A stretch of 64,000 bases of DNA from Pelobates cultripes (Eukaryota > Chordata > Amphibia > Anura > Pelobatidae): assembly GCA_933207985.1 (NCBI GenBank), contig OW240917.1, positions 106,251,475 through 106,315,474 on the forward strand. Direction: 5' to 3'. Below, piece after piece: positions 24,291 to 35,002 of the stretch. Position numbers and translations under genes: made by a program. Below the pieces are notes generated by a model. That model was given only the letters and a program-made list of their open reading frames with translations, searched no databases and was not told where the DNA came from. Position 1 is the stretch's first letter. Each line of letters begins with the position of its first letter.

Positions 24291-26482
24291 GGAGGAAGAT
24301 CAAATTTTTGTTCAACTGATACTTTTCAGATATCGTTTTCTGGATTTCATAATTTCACATCTATTGCCTGGTGTCATTGCACTCTGCAAATCATTTTCCT
24401 GGAAGGCCAATTTTTGCAAAATTCTTTGTCTGCAAACCTATATAATAAAAAAAATATTTAACCTAATGCACTTACTGGAACACTTCTGAGGGGCTAAACT
24501 CTTTGGTGCTTGAAAAGTTACAAAGATTGCTACCAATATGGAAACAAGGGGCTCTACTTTACTTCATCTTCAGGTTCATGTATCTTTTTAAGTGTTCTTG
24601 CATGGCAAGACCACTTACTATTATCTCACATATATATTATTATTATTATTATAGCCAAATTTGCCACCCTAACTCCTCCCACAGTTTTTACACTACATAG
24701 ACAGTAATATACCGAAACGTGCGGATTGTTCCCGATTGAATTGCTATTACTTTGTGGAATGTTTCGCCGAATAGTTCACAGAATATCGTCATTCTTGTGG
24801 CGAAATTGGTCCCATAGGAATGAATGGCAAAATGTTCAAAGCTAGAGTGGGACCTGGCAAAAGCTGAAATATCAGGACATGATTTCTAAACTGCCACCAC
24901 TCCCTCATTTTCAAGCCCACCTACGCAAATCTTATATCAAAACGTTGTGTTTCCGAAATGAGTGTGTATCCTGCAGGTGTGTTATGCATATGGCTGCTAG
25001 TGGGATAGACGCTACAGCAATACCAACAGCAGCTTCCATTGTGACATCACAACATGCAGCTATCTTACATCACTAGAACCACACTTCACTTAATCATTTA
25101 ACATGAGGGGGGTAATCTTAAATATTATTATTATTATTATTATTATTTATATAGTGCCAGCAAATTCCGTAGCACTGTACAATGGGTATAGGCCATATTC
25201 ATACCTCCCAGTTGTACCTCAGAAAGTAGGCCTAATTTTCTCTATTTCACTTTTCTAGTCTTCTTCTTTTCTAGGAATTCTGAATTTAAATCATTTTTAC
25301 AGATGTAGTAAAGTACACTAGAAACAAAACAAAAGTCACAGCAATGTGTATGTCAACTACATTGAAAATGTTATACAAATTTTTGCATTAATAAAAGTAC
25401 TGTAATCTTTGAATTATTTTTTTCAATAACACTAATAATGCCTTTTAGTAGGCCATGGAGCCACCTAAACTGTTCTATAGCAGCCATGCCCTGGCCTGAG
25501 CACATCCCTGTCATTTACCCCTAAAATACAAATGTTTTTTTCTGCCATTCTTATCAGCTGTGTGACATTATGGAACTGTCCCCAGCAAGCAGATTGCATT
25601 GCAAGTTGTGCGGCGGGCACTAAGACTATGAAGAGCATATTCCAGCAGTACGTTGTGCAAATGATATATTACACAAGACACATTTGATTGTTTCGGGTTG
25701 TATCACTGCAAATGGCAGTACAAAGTTTCTTTGGCTATTGCTTGGTAGAGCTCCCTCTACAGGTTGCTTGCCTGTCACATTTTACTTTGGATATTTTTAT
25801 CCAGAGATACAACCTGAAATTGTGCCTTCTACCGTATATTTACCAGAATTTATCAACAAAAAAAATTCTTGATTGTTTGTTTGTTTTGGTCACTTTCGAT
25901 AAATATTGTTAAGATGGTGCATGTTTCATGCCTGTCTACAATAACTTTGAAAGCTGAATACATCTCTGTCTCCATTTGTATGCCTCTGATGCATGAGACG
26001 GTAGGCGAAGCAACACATTTGGAGAGTGTTTACAGGAGTAGACATTGTGTATGTGCAGAGAAAGCATGAATGTTTCTCCTCAAGCCCCAGGCACAGAGCC
26101 ATACCATCCCTTGTCTACATTATACACTGACTGGTTTTATTAGAGGACAAGTTAGGAATATGATTTTGCATGTAACTTCCAGCAAGGCTGACTGCTGGTG
26201 TAAAAATGTTTTCAAACGATTTCCTTGCACTTATTTACCATCTAGGTTAACACATGAACTGTACCAATAACACATCTGATGTCAAAAATCAATAAAACAA
26301 TATTTCTTTTTACTGTATTAGTTTAGGTTTAGGATATAGAATGTTATTAGCACACACACTCTCTCTATTTATGGGGAGTCCATAGCACACCTGTCAAGGC
26401 TCAGTTTTTTTGTTGTTTTTTTTAAAGTCCATTGCTGAGGATATCTGTAGAAACGTAGTATATAAGTACATGATAATTTTAT
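24291..26482. other. No supported gene; short (ATT)n tracts and one SINE-tail relic
   Basis: AT-rich. (ATT)n tracts lie at about 24632-24652 and 25123-25150. The segment 25118-25190 reads (TTA)n-TTTATATAGTGCCAGCAAAT then TCCGTAGCACTGTAC, the minus-strand form of the GTAAAGCGCTACGG...GCGCTATATAAATAATAA tail seen at 41560 and 54530. No exon is supported. Confidence 0.5.
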
Positions 26483-26533
26483 TTTAAGACACAGAGGCTC
26501 ATATTGTGCATTAACTCTTTCTTTACTTCCCAT
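26483..26533 (+). repeat. DIRS inverted terminal repeat, left
   Basis: Contains AAGACACAGAGGCTCATATT then GTGCATTAACTCTTTC and TTTACTTCCCAT. It pairs with 31529-31580. Confidence 0.9.
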
Positions 26534-26669
26534 ACAGAGAAAAATTAACTTGACCCATATACACCTCCCTTAACCTTTGTCTGTAAGATCCCACTAGTAT
26601 AGAGAAACCTCATCTTTCTTTGCAAATATCAGCAACAATATCACCCCAGGAAAACAAAAAGATGATTTT

Positions 26670-27495
26670 AACCGAACAGGAACTCTGGAAACAACCAGCT
26701 CCATAGACAGGAACTCTGGAAACAACCAGCTCCATAGACAGGAACTCTGGAAACAACCAGCTCCATAGACAGGAACTCTGGAAACAACCAGCTCCATAGA
26801 CAGGAACTCTGGAAACAACCAGCTCCATAGACAGGCACTCTGGAAACAACCAGCTCCATAGACGGGAACTCTGGAAACAACCAGCTCCATAGACGGGAAC
26901 TCTGGAAACAACCAGCTCCATAGACAGGAACTCTGGAAACAACCAGCTCCATAGACGGAACTCTGGAAACAACCAGCTCCATAGACAGGAACTCTGGAAA
27001 CAACCAGCTCCATAGACAGGAACTCTGGAAACAACCAGCTCCATAGACGGAAACTCTGGAAACAACCAGCTCCATAGACGGAAACTCTGGAAACAACCAG
27101 CTCCATAGACAGGAACTCTGGAAACAACCAGCTCCATAGACGGAAACTCTGGAAACAACCAGCTCCATAGACAGGCACTCTGGAAACCACCAGCTCCATA
27201 GACAGGCACTCTGGAAACCACCAGCTCCATAGACAGGAACTCTGGAAACAACCAGCTCCATAGACAGGCACTCTGGAAACCACCAGCTCCATAGACGGGA
27301 ACTCTGGAAACAACCAGCTCCATAGACGGGAACTCTGGAAACAACCAGCTCCATAGACAGGAACTCTGGAAACAACCAGCTCCATAGACGGAAACTCTGG
27401 AAACAACCAGCTCCATAGACGGAAACTCTGGAAACAACCAGCTCCATAGACGGAAACTCTGGAAACAACCAGCTCCATAGACAGGAACTCTGAAA
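26670..27495. repeat. 31-bp minisatellite, about 26 copies
   Basis: The unit is 31 bp, for example starting AGGAACTCTGGAAACAACCA and ending GCTCCATAGAC. Variants change the first few bases (AGGAA, GGGAA, GGAAA, AGGCA) and CAACC to CCACC. One 30-bp copy sits at about 26956. The unit is not a multiple of three, yet has no stop codon in any minus-strand frame, so three long overlapping minus-strand frames span the array. These are repeat artefacts, not genes. Confidence 0.95.
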
Positions 27496-27799
27496 CAGAA
27501 TGACTCTGGAGACTCAAACTCGAACCAGTCACCACAACAGGACAAGATGTACATTTGTACGGTCTCCAAAGAACTTGCTCTACACTGAGTAAATAAATAA
27601 ACCATAATTAACATTGGCAAAAGGACTTCTAGTGCTGAAGCGGATTGCACGTCATACAGCAAATCCCACCAAAATGGAGCACAAGCCTTCTGAGCACACA
27701 TTTTCATTAAGCACTCCAAGAACATTAAATTAACAGATATAAGTATAAGCTGAAGTATACTCAACCACCATAGGTACAATAAACCTGCATCTTAAACTA

Positions 27800-27905
27800 G
27801 AGGTAGAAGAGAAGGTTTTTTGCCTTATTTTAGAACAGCAAAAAACAGATGTGAGGAAGGCTGAACTTGATGGACACATGTCTCTTTTTAGGCACATGAT
27901 ATCCT
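27800..27905 (-). mobile_element. Dispersed repeat, same family as 54225-54640
   Basis: On the minus strand it reads AAAAAGAGACATGTGTCCAT, then CAAGTTCAGCCTTCCTCACA and TCTGTTTTTTGCTGTT. This matches the plus-strand block at 54240-54300 (GAAAAGAGTTCAGCCTTCCT then CATATTTGTTTTTTGCTGTC). The family name is not known to me. Confidence 0.6.
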
Positions 27906-28079
27906 TCAGGCGTCCACCATCTGAAGTCATCTTGTAAGCACCCACCCCTGAGCCGAGTGAGCACCAAAAGTCAAGATGTCAATGACTTCCAAAGACAAAG
28001 GCCATCTGACCCAGCGAGCAAGGAGAAGACACCATTCGAAACTGGGAATAAGATATAAACCGATGGAACATCCTCGTTA

Positions 28080-28505
28080 ATGTAAGGGTCCAATGCAAAG
28101 CTCGTATTCCTGGAGGCAGGCTACTGGACAAACTGCACGCTTATATGTAAACACAGAATAAAACATAGAAGAGAGGGAGGTCTTAGTATGTCTTGAGTAT
28201 GTCTTGAGTATGTCTTGAGATGGGCGAATGAAATCGAAGAATGGTACAAATTCAATGCCCGGCCCTGTGGGTGAAGGGACATAGTGAAGTTCAGACTCAG
28301 CCTCACAGGGGCAGAAAATTAATCCATGATCCTCTCCAGGCACCAGCCAGGAACAAACATGCCAGGCAGAACTGTAAGATTTACAACAAAAAGAATTCTG
28401 GGATCCTGCTAATGACAACTGTAAGATTGTGTAGGGCCAGGGACCCATGATCCTACCAGAAGACTTGAGTTGAGGCTGAAACCCCCAGACCATCCAGAGT
28501 CCTAA
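28080..28505 (-). pseudogene. DIRS tyrosine recombinase-like remnant (N-terminal part)
   Basis: Minus-strand frames give KSYSSAWHVCSWLVPG, the usual 'tyr-x-SAW' start of the core-binding domain of DIRS recombinases. Further on, another frame gives ALNLYHSSISFAH, where functional copies read roughly 'IN-x-hydroxyl-RSA-I-S'. Frameshifts separate the pieces. The catalytic R-H-R-Y part cannot be recognised. Position directly after the RNase H remnant fits DIRS gene order. Identity rests on motif memory. Confidence 0.55.
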
Positions 28506-28510
28506 GAATT

Positions 28511-28574
28511 CAAAATGCACACCAATAGCTACAAAAAGAAAATATTCTTTTTGTAGATATTGGTGTGCATTTTG
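28511..28574. repeat. 64-bp near-perfect palindrome
   Basis: Arms CAAAATGCACACCAAT ... ATTGGTGTGCATTTTG continue inward through CTACAAAAAGAA and TTCTTTTTGTAG with one or two mismatches and almost no loop. It lies exactly between the recombinase and RT/RNase H remnants of the DIRS element. Confidence 0.85.
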
Positions 28575-28634
28575 TATTTAATGAAGACTTAGAGGAGTCT
28601 TTGATGTATCTACATTAAATAATTAAGGGTAATT

Positions 28635-29335
28635 GTTACTCCATAACTGTTATTACAGTGTGTTCCTCACTGGTGTTACTGTTTGCTGGGCAAAAGTGTG
28701 TTTCATATTGCATTTCTTTTCCCGAGAATTCAGCCACGCCAGGAAAGTCAGTTGTCTCATGAGGATCAAAGGTTAACCGTCCAGATCTCTCAGCAATAGG
28801 GTCGATAGAATAAGCAGCCTCTGGTGATCTATGGCTAGTTCCAGTAGTTGCAGGAACTATGGATTCGATGGCCAAATAGGAGTCACCAGTCGGAGTGTCA
28901 CCCTTTGGCACCTGGCCTGTAGCAGCCTCCTGGGAATCATGGAAAATGGAGGGAAGGCATAGTTCTGGTCACTCTTGTAGAAAAGCGTCCACATCCAGCA
29001 TTCAGGTCAAACCAACATGGTCCCCACAACTCCAGCAGGCTTCGAAACATCGTAGAATCCAACATCCAATCGCTCAAGTTGACAAGTAAACAGCATTTCC
29101 AGTCCACCTCCACGTCCAGGGAAATTGAGTTCTCGTAAGAAGCTCCCCTGCGTAAATGACTGCTCTTTAGATCTTGATGTGCCATATAATGCAGGGGTCC
29201 TGGGAATATACTTAATAGAAATTGCCAGAAGGCCAATGATGTGATCCAACTACTGCAGTAAAACTTCGGAAGAGCGTAAACGCGTCTGATCTCTATGCAG
29301 ATGGATAGCACTGGAGGGCAAACAGATGGGCTGCC
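28635..29335 (-). pseudogene. DIRS reverse transcriptase/RNase H remnant
   Basis: The minus strand carries, in order: FPGPLHYMAHQDLKSSHLRR then GASYENSISL, the end of the DIRS RT region that normally reads PLHYRALQ; LSDWMLDSTMFRSLLELWGP, the 'SDWxLdpxvF...wGP' segment; VDAFLQE followed by a stop where a tryptophan is expected; then, after a frame change, NYAFPPFSMIPR, VTLRLVTPIWPSNP and LTFLAWLNS, matching the 'YaFPPf.lIpr...vaP.WP.qPW' RNase H to C-terminal segment. At least one frameshift and several stops break it. The catalytic YxDD box lies upstream and is not visible. Family call is by motif memory and is strong because several ordered motifs agree. Confidence 0.75.
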
Positions 29336-29739
29336 AAAAAATCAACCTGTTCTTCTGGGGCCCTAGAGATGAAGGGGGTTCAGACTAATCTCTTGCCAGG
29401 GACAGGGGGACAGGGGACCAAACAGTCTCTTCCCCTTCAGCCATGCCCTCAGTGCTGAAAAGAACATATACATACATATAAAGCTCTTAGCTCACCAGGG
29501 CAGTGGCAGAGCAGCAAAGGAGTGTAAGGAGGATGGTGAATATAAAATGGTGCAGTAGGGCGGAGGGTGAGCTACAAGACTCCAATTGCAAATCTAGCAA
29601 AGCTGCAGCCTAGCGAGAGTTGCGATAAGGCATTCGAACGTGTCTGTGGCGGAACCAACCTCGCCACTGTCCACTGGAGAGGCCTGGTTGCTCGCCTGCT
29701 CCCTTTAGATTATGGTCCTGCATTTTAAACTTTTATTTT

Positions 29740-31350
29740 ACCTGCAGAAAGGTTTATTCGTGCCTTTCTGCGGACTGTTAAAGCCATGCTACCCCAGATA
29801 GCTATGCCATGGAGCCCAGCCGTATACTGAAAGACTGTATGAAAGACTTTGGCTCCATGGCGATTGAACTGTATGTATGTGATCTGAGCACAATCCGGTA
29901 ATAATGTGCGCTCCAATCTAAGCTATCTGGGGATAGGTAGAATGTGTATGTTCTATGTGATAAATGTGTCGGGATCCCGCGGGCGGCTGCGAGGGGAGGC
30001 TGCACTCCGCTCGCGGTACTCACCCTCCAGCCGTCCGTGGTCCCCTCCTCCTCCTGGGTCCGGCGAGCGGCATCCTTCCAGCCTCGGATGCCGCCCGCCG
30101 TTCCTTCCACGTCCCCCAGCGGCAGCATACATGAAGCTGCACGCTGGGAGACCGCCCAAGTTTGTACACGCCTGACCCGGCGTTAACAAACCTGACCCGG
30201 CGTTAAAGGCACAGTGCCTCAATCACAGTGGGAGGTCTAGATATCTCCCACGTGTGATTGTTAATTCTGATTGGAAATTATCCAATCAGAATTAACCTGA
30301 TGGTTTAAATACTTACCTTTCCTGTTCCTCTTTGCCCTGTTGTGGTCTTTGCTTGCTAGTATTGCTACTTACCTTGTGTTTCTGGTTACGTACTCTCTGG
30401 CTTGTTTATCCGACTTTGTGACTTTCTCCTACCCTTTGACCTCGGCTCGTTTCACGTTATTCTGTCTTCTGGTTCCCCTTACTCGGCTTGTCTCCTGACT
30501 ATTCTGTGTGTGCGTAGCCCGGCCACTCTAAGGTCCGGTACGGCACCTTTTCTGTGTGTGTGTGTGCCAGCATGTTGGGTTCCCCGAATCGTGACAAAAT
30601 GTAACAGTATGTATTTTTATGTCTTTTATTGTCCTTTGTCTGCCATGTGGCTAATGGAGTTTTGCCTCTGTCCTTGGAGATAATTGGATTACTTCCCAAT
30701 TATCTCCAGGATAGAAGACTCTGTGGAACTGGGTTTGGGCAGAAAAGCCATGCTTCATTTGGTCAAATAGGACTTTCCCTTAACTTTTTAACCCCTGGAT
30801 GGAATTGGCTGAATGTTTATATTTAAAGTATGCTGATTCTGAATATGTATGTGAATATGATGCATATTTTTAAAGTTACAGTGTATGTATAAAAAGTGTA
30901 TTTTTCCTGCCTGTGATAAATTACATTAACCAATTGTGTTCAGTAATTATATCACAGGTAGAGGGGAGGGATGCATGTTTGTGCTGGGTGTGTTTTACGG
31001 TTCTCCTGTAAATGATTGGTTGTACTGTGTCCCACCCTGTGGGATGTCCCCTTGCAAGGGGACTTGCATAAAAGCTAGTGTGTGGCCATTACCGTGCAGT
31101 TCCTGCTTAACCCTCAAAGTGAAGTGTCGTCTCATTATTGGGGGAGGATTTATTGTATGCTGTTCCAGTTTGGCTGCTAGGAGTGTAAACCTATTCGCAT
31201 GGTTTTTCCTATTCAGCTGTATACAACATTCATATGCTTAAAAGTAATCGTATGCTTCTCCGGTTCAGTGATTTTGGTCTGCCAGAGTGCTTGGAGTCCT
31301 CAGGAAACGCTAGGAGCATCCTTTAACGGAGGTACCCAGTCGGGGTGCCA
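29740..31350. mobile_element. Unclassified LTR-like sequence interrupted by a solo LTR
   Basis: Flanks of the solo LTR at 29967-30596 appear to be one older repeat. The right part has CCCCTTGCAAGGGGACTTGC (a hairpin) followed by ATAAAAGCT, a TATA-like context, then a short transcript-like leader. Two 28-bp near-repeats (AGTTCGGACTGGAGCGGCAA and AATTCGGTCTGGAGCGGCAA) lie at about 31400 and 31440. Ends are not defined. Confidence 0.3.
29967..30596. mobile_element. Gypsy-type solo LTR (630 bp) with AAATG target duplication
   Basis: Begins TGTCGGGATCCCGCG and ends CCGAATCGTGACA, so the termini are TGTC...GACA. It is flanked on both sides by AAATG (29962-29966 and 30597-30601), a perfect 5-bp target-site duplication. 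There is no internal coding region, consistent with recombination between two LTRs. It is much GC-richer at its left end than its neighbours. Assignment to the Ty3/gypsy class is inference from the 5-bp duplication and general LTR layout. Confidence 0.8.
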
Positions 31351-31528
31351 GGTGATCCATTACAGTGTCGCCATATACAGGAGCCATATACAGCTTCAGT
31401 TCGGACTGGAGCGGCAAATGGGAAAACAGATGCGAACACCTCAATTCGGTCTGGAGCGGCAAATAGGAACAAAATACACAGAGAGGGGAGCTACGGAACA
31501 ACCTGTGTCAATAAATGTATTTGCTGCT

Positions 31529-31580
31529 ATGGGAAGTAAAGAAAGAGTTAATGCACATTATGAGCCTCTGTGTCTTGAAA
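31529..31580 (-). repeat. DIRS inverted terminal repeat, right
   Basis: Complement of the left repeat: ATGGGAAGTAAAGAAAGAGT then TAATGCACATTATGAGCCTC and TGTGTCTTG. One base differs and one base is added relative to the left copy. Confidence 0.9.
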
Positions 31581-33185
31581 ATAAATCTCTGCTCATTTGC
31601 ATGACAAGCTGGCAACTCTGGGATAGTTCTGGAAGCATGATTTTTCAGGTTTCTGTGCCCAAGAATGAATTCTCAAAGTCCAACTTGATATATGCAGATG
31701 ATGCACTACAGTAATCTTTTGTATTTGCACTATGGGGAGTTTTATTGTTTGATCGAATCACAATCTTTTTTGTCCCTAACTATATACTGTCAGAGAGACT
31801 TGAACTTCCAGACCAGAACCAATGCCATGCTAATGAGACCCACGAGGATTCATGGCTGGTTTGTGGTCACGGATAGTTTTGATTCATGGTTCATGATTTG
31901 GTTTAAAAAAACAAACAAAAAAAAGCTGTGTTTGATTCAGCGTCCTCTCTCTCTCTCTCTATCTCTTTCTCTCTCTCTCTCTCTGTCTCTCTCTCTCTCT
32001 GTGCACACAGAATAGTGGATGTTCATGGTAATATGAATGAATAAAGAGATACTGGAATACCTACATTAAAACACCACGAGTGCCGCCAATTTTTTTTATT
32101 TTATTGCATATTACAAGCCAAGGCTGGGGACCTGGCAAATTGAATCATTTTGAGCAAGAATGCAAGGACTTTTTGTATTTTATCTCAAGCTTGATAAAGA
32201 CTGTGTATTGGTAGTAACATTGATTTAGCTTATGCAAACCTAAATATAGTTGTTTGATTTTTTATTTCACTAAATCCAGTGAGTGCTCTCATTTCTTCCA
32301 TTTTTATACACATGAATTAAGGCATATGATGTAAGGAGGGATGTAAACCCAGTTGCCCGAATCATGTACCAAAAGGATTACATACTCCTTGCATACTCTG
32401 GTGCATACTCTGCTGAATACATGCAGTCCATAAAGCAGGACTGCTTACATCCCGAAATTCTATCCACTTACTATTGCTTTGTCCTTTTCATTTTGTCTCT
32501 GGACATCAACCTTCTTTCCACTGTCCAGTTATATCCTTTCAGGAGGAATACTTCATATTCTCCCTGTAATCGTTGCCTCTATCCATGAACAAGTTTGCAG
32601 GATCGAAATGATTGATGCGTATGTCCGTTAAAATATATACATGGTATGTCTTCATTAATGTGTCAGTGATTGGTGAGAAGTATGTAAATACTGTTTTTTG
32701 TATACATGCTCAAAAATGAATGAATACAAAATATAACTGAATTGTTTTTAAATATGTATTCAATATATTATGGTTATGTGGTATTTGATATGAAACACAG
32801 ATTTCTAATGCCTTAGTGAATGAACACCTTCCCAATCATTCCTCAAAGCTGCATTGAAAGAAGGCTATTTACCCTCAGCAGAAAATGGAAAGGTGTTTGA
32901 GTGAGACGCCTGTATTTTCAGAGGAATTTGTCTGGCTTTGATTGAGGCATGGATATAGTGCATATGTTTGCTGAAGATTACTGAGTGAATTATACCTTCT
33001 CACCTCCACTGCTCATTCACTCAGCCTTTGTTTGTACTGGGAAGAATTGATCCTTTCAAATGACATAAAGTGATTGGAAGGTTCAGGGCGATGTCACATG
33101 ATAGAGTAGTAGTGATAATTTGATTTATTCTATCAAACTGTGGAGACAGAGCATTTGTTCTTATTTTCAGCATGTAAACAGACTA
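31581..33185. other. No supported gene; (CT)n microsatellite
   Basis: AT-rich unique-looking DNA. An interrupted (CT)n tract lies at about 31946-32001. No exon or RNA gene is supported. Confidence 0.5.
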
Positions 33186-33624
33186 TTAACTGGACACTAT
33201 GGGCACCCAGACCACTTTATCTCATTGAATGGGTCTGGGTGCAGTGTCCCTGTCCCCTTAGCCCTGGAATGTATAACATTGCCGTTTCAGAGGAACTGCA
33301 ATGTATATATTGCAGGGATAATACTGCCTGTAGTGTCTGGTCACCAGAAACCACTAATGGCGCTTCCTGCTGTTTCATGGAGTTTAGTTTCCATGAAATG
33401 ACGCTGAACATCCTCACGCTTTGCATAAGGAAGTCCAGCATCTTCTAAATCCTAATCAGAAAGCATTAAGTCAATGCTTCCTATGGGGTAGACCTAATGC
33501 GCTTTCAGCACTCAGTACACATGCACATTAGGTTCCACCTTCGGCTGATGCCAGATTAGGAGGAGCCCGAGCCAGCGCTGATGGAATACAGCTTTGTGTT
33601 CCTAACACTATAGTGTTTCTTTAA
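33186..33624. mobile_element. TTAA hairpin-chain MITE, complete copy (439 bp)
   Basis: Left end TTAA-CTGGACACTATGGG, right end CACTATAGTGTTTCTTTAA. The hairpin modules include CCCAGACCACTT...GGGTCTGGG and GAACTGCAATGTATATATTG. Its right TTAA is also the left TTAA of the next element. Confidence 0.8.
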
Positions 33625-33700
33625 CCCCTTAAGGACACATGACATGTGTGACATGTCATAATTCCCTTTTATTCCAGAAGTTTGGTCCTTAAGGGGTTAA
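33621..33700. mobile_element. CCCCTTAAGG palindromic MITE (80 bp)
   Basis: TTAACCCCTTAAGGACACAT ... GGTCCTTAAGGGGTTAA. It shares four bases (TTAA, 33621-33624) with the preceding element, so one inserted at the end of the other. Confidence 0.9.
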
Positions 33701-33839
33701 ACTGTACAGACAGAAGCATACCTAGAGTCTCTAGCACCTTTGGCCAGGAGCTGTATCGGCGCACCCCCTGCGTCCCATTTCATAGGTGCTGTTCCACATA
33801 GCATGAATCTTATGTAAGTGCTCCACCATGTAAAGGGAA

Positions 33840-34318
33840 GCTAAAGAAGCAGACCTAGCATTATATTTGGTTTCCTAATGCTCCCTGCCCCATAAAAAAT
33901 AATAAAAAGCAATTTAATGTTTCAGAGGTTTCTTAGGAACAGAGTCCTACCAGTCATCTAAAGCCCTCTCCTCTATTGAAATCAGTGCCAGGAGAACTCC
34001 TACAAAACCTTCCATCTGCTAGTGCACATGGATAGCAAAGCTCCATATACAATGCTTTCCCAATAATGGCAATGATAATCTGTATTATCAACATCAATTC
34101 AGAGGCCTCAATGCATAGTGTGCAGACGCTGACCCAGAAAGCATCCCTAGTGGCCGGATGAGTGACTGCCACTAGAGGTGTCCCTAGGCAGTAATGTAAA
34201 CACTGCCTTTTCTGTTAAAAGGCAGTGTTTACATGAAATTGCCTGCAGGGACATACTATACTCACCAGAGCAACTACATTAAATTGTAGTTGTTCTGGTG
34301 ACTATAGTGTTCCTTTAA
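33840..34318. mobile_element. TTAA hairpin-chain MITE, 5'-truncated copy
   Basis: The right end, ACTATAGTGTTCCTTTAA, preceded by CAACTACATTAAATTGTAGT and GTAAACACTGCC...GGCAGTGTTTAC hairpins, is diagnostic. The left limit is approximate. Confidence 0.65.
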
Positions 34319-34378
34319 CCCCTTAAGGACCAAACTTCTGGAATAAAAGGGAATCATGACATGTCACACAAGGGTCAC
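34315..34378. mobile_element. CCCCTTAAGG MITE, half copy
   Basis: TTAACCCCTTAAGGACCAAA then CTTCTGGAATAAAAGGGAAT and CATGACATGTCACAC, then unrelated sequence. It again abuts a TTAA element at its TTAA, the same arrangement as at 33621. Confidence 0.8.
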
Positions 34379-34715
34379 TTTCTGCATGGAAGAATACAGA
34401 ACTTTTTGTAAAGTGCAGTTTCAAAAGACATTTTACAACATTTTACTTTTTTGTTATTAATACAGTTGAAAAATATAAACAGGAGGATGAATAATAATCA
34501 TTGCCCATGAAAAAGTACTCAAAATGCCTTCTGACTGGCAAGTTTTCCCCTGCTGCTGCCGACAGAAAGGTTAAATGTGTGGCAATTGCTGGATTACCTT
34601 TTGTTTGGCTGACAAAGCTGTGTCCATAAAGCAGGTACAGAAGGTACCAGTGTAAAGGGCACAATTCCCCCGAACTCCCCCATTCCGGCCCTGCTCAAGA
34701 GTCTCCTCTTCCCTC

Positions 34716-34892
34716 TAGGGCCGTCTTTAATGTCGATTGGACAGTGGGCAAGCATTTGCTTTGGCTCCCTGGTCCCCGCCCTCTGGTGGACCGAATGAAG
34801 AAACGTACATTGTAGGCCCAAGGGGCAGCTGCTTTGGGACCCCCAGGAATAACTGGACTCAAGGCAGCTGCCCCGTGTTAAAGACAGCCCTG
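34716..34892. mobile_element. Short MITE with AGGGCCGTCTTTAA ends (177 bp)
   Basis: Left end TAGGGCCGTCTTTAATG, right end GTTAAAGACAGCCCTG, an imperfect terminal inverted repeat. Interior GC-rich and non-coding. Flanking bases do not give a clean duplication. Confidence 0.55.
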
Positions 34893-35002
34893 GCTCCATC
34901 AGAAAGTACCTATGCATGTGCTGGCCCTGCTGACAACTGATTTTTGGGCCCTTTTCAGCAGTGTACAATTTTGCCAACCCCTAGGTACGTCCCTGAGCCT
35001 CA

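Larger units (their letters stand above)
26483..31580 (-). mobile_element. DIRS-like retroelement with inverted terminal repeats, nested insertions
   Basis: The ends at 26483-26533 and 31529-31580 are inverted copies of about 52 bp that differ by one base and one indel. Between them, on the minus strand, are decayed reverse transcriptase/RNase H (28635-29335) and tyrosine-recombinase-like (28080-28505) regions, in the DIRS order. DIRS elements integrate through a tyrosine recombinase rather than a DDE integrase (family knowledge). Insertions and expansions include a 31-bp minisatellite (26670-27495), a dispersed repeat (27800-27905) and LTR sequences (29740-31350). The gag region expected near the right end is not recognisable. 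The element is dead. Confidence 0.8.

Noticed and set aside
26670..27495. CRISPR-like regular repeats
   Set aside because: The 31-bp units are directly adjacent with no unique spacers, and the DNA is vertebrate.
26594..27779. Three overlapping minus-strand open frames of 266-389 aa
   Set aside because: They are translations of the 31-bp minisatellite in three phases. Open length comes from the repeat having no stops, and there is no domain, splice or promoter support.
29906..30222. GC-rich frames of about 80-90 aa on both strands
   Set aside because: They lie within the solo LTR and are non-coding.
31199..31714. 171-aa plus-strand open frame
   Set aside because: It crosses from LTR-like sequence through the DIRS terminal repeat into unrelated flanking DNA, so it cannot be one ancestral gene. 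No domain is seen.
33714..34994. A single DNA element with CAGAAGCATACCTAG start and CTAGGTACGTCCCTG end
   Set aside because: The ends are similar inverted sequences, but no target duplication is visible and the interval contains parts of several other elements. The boundary could not be confirmed, so it was not listed as one feature.
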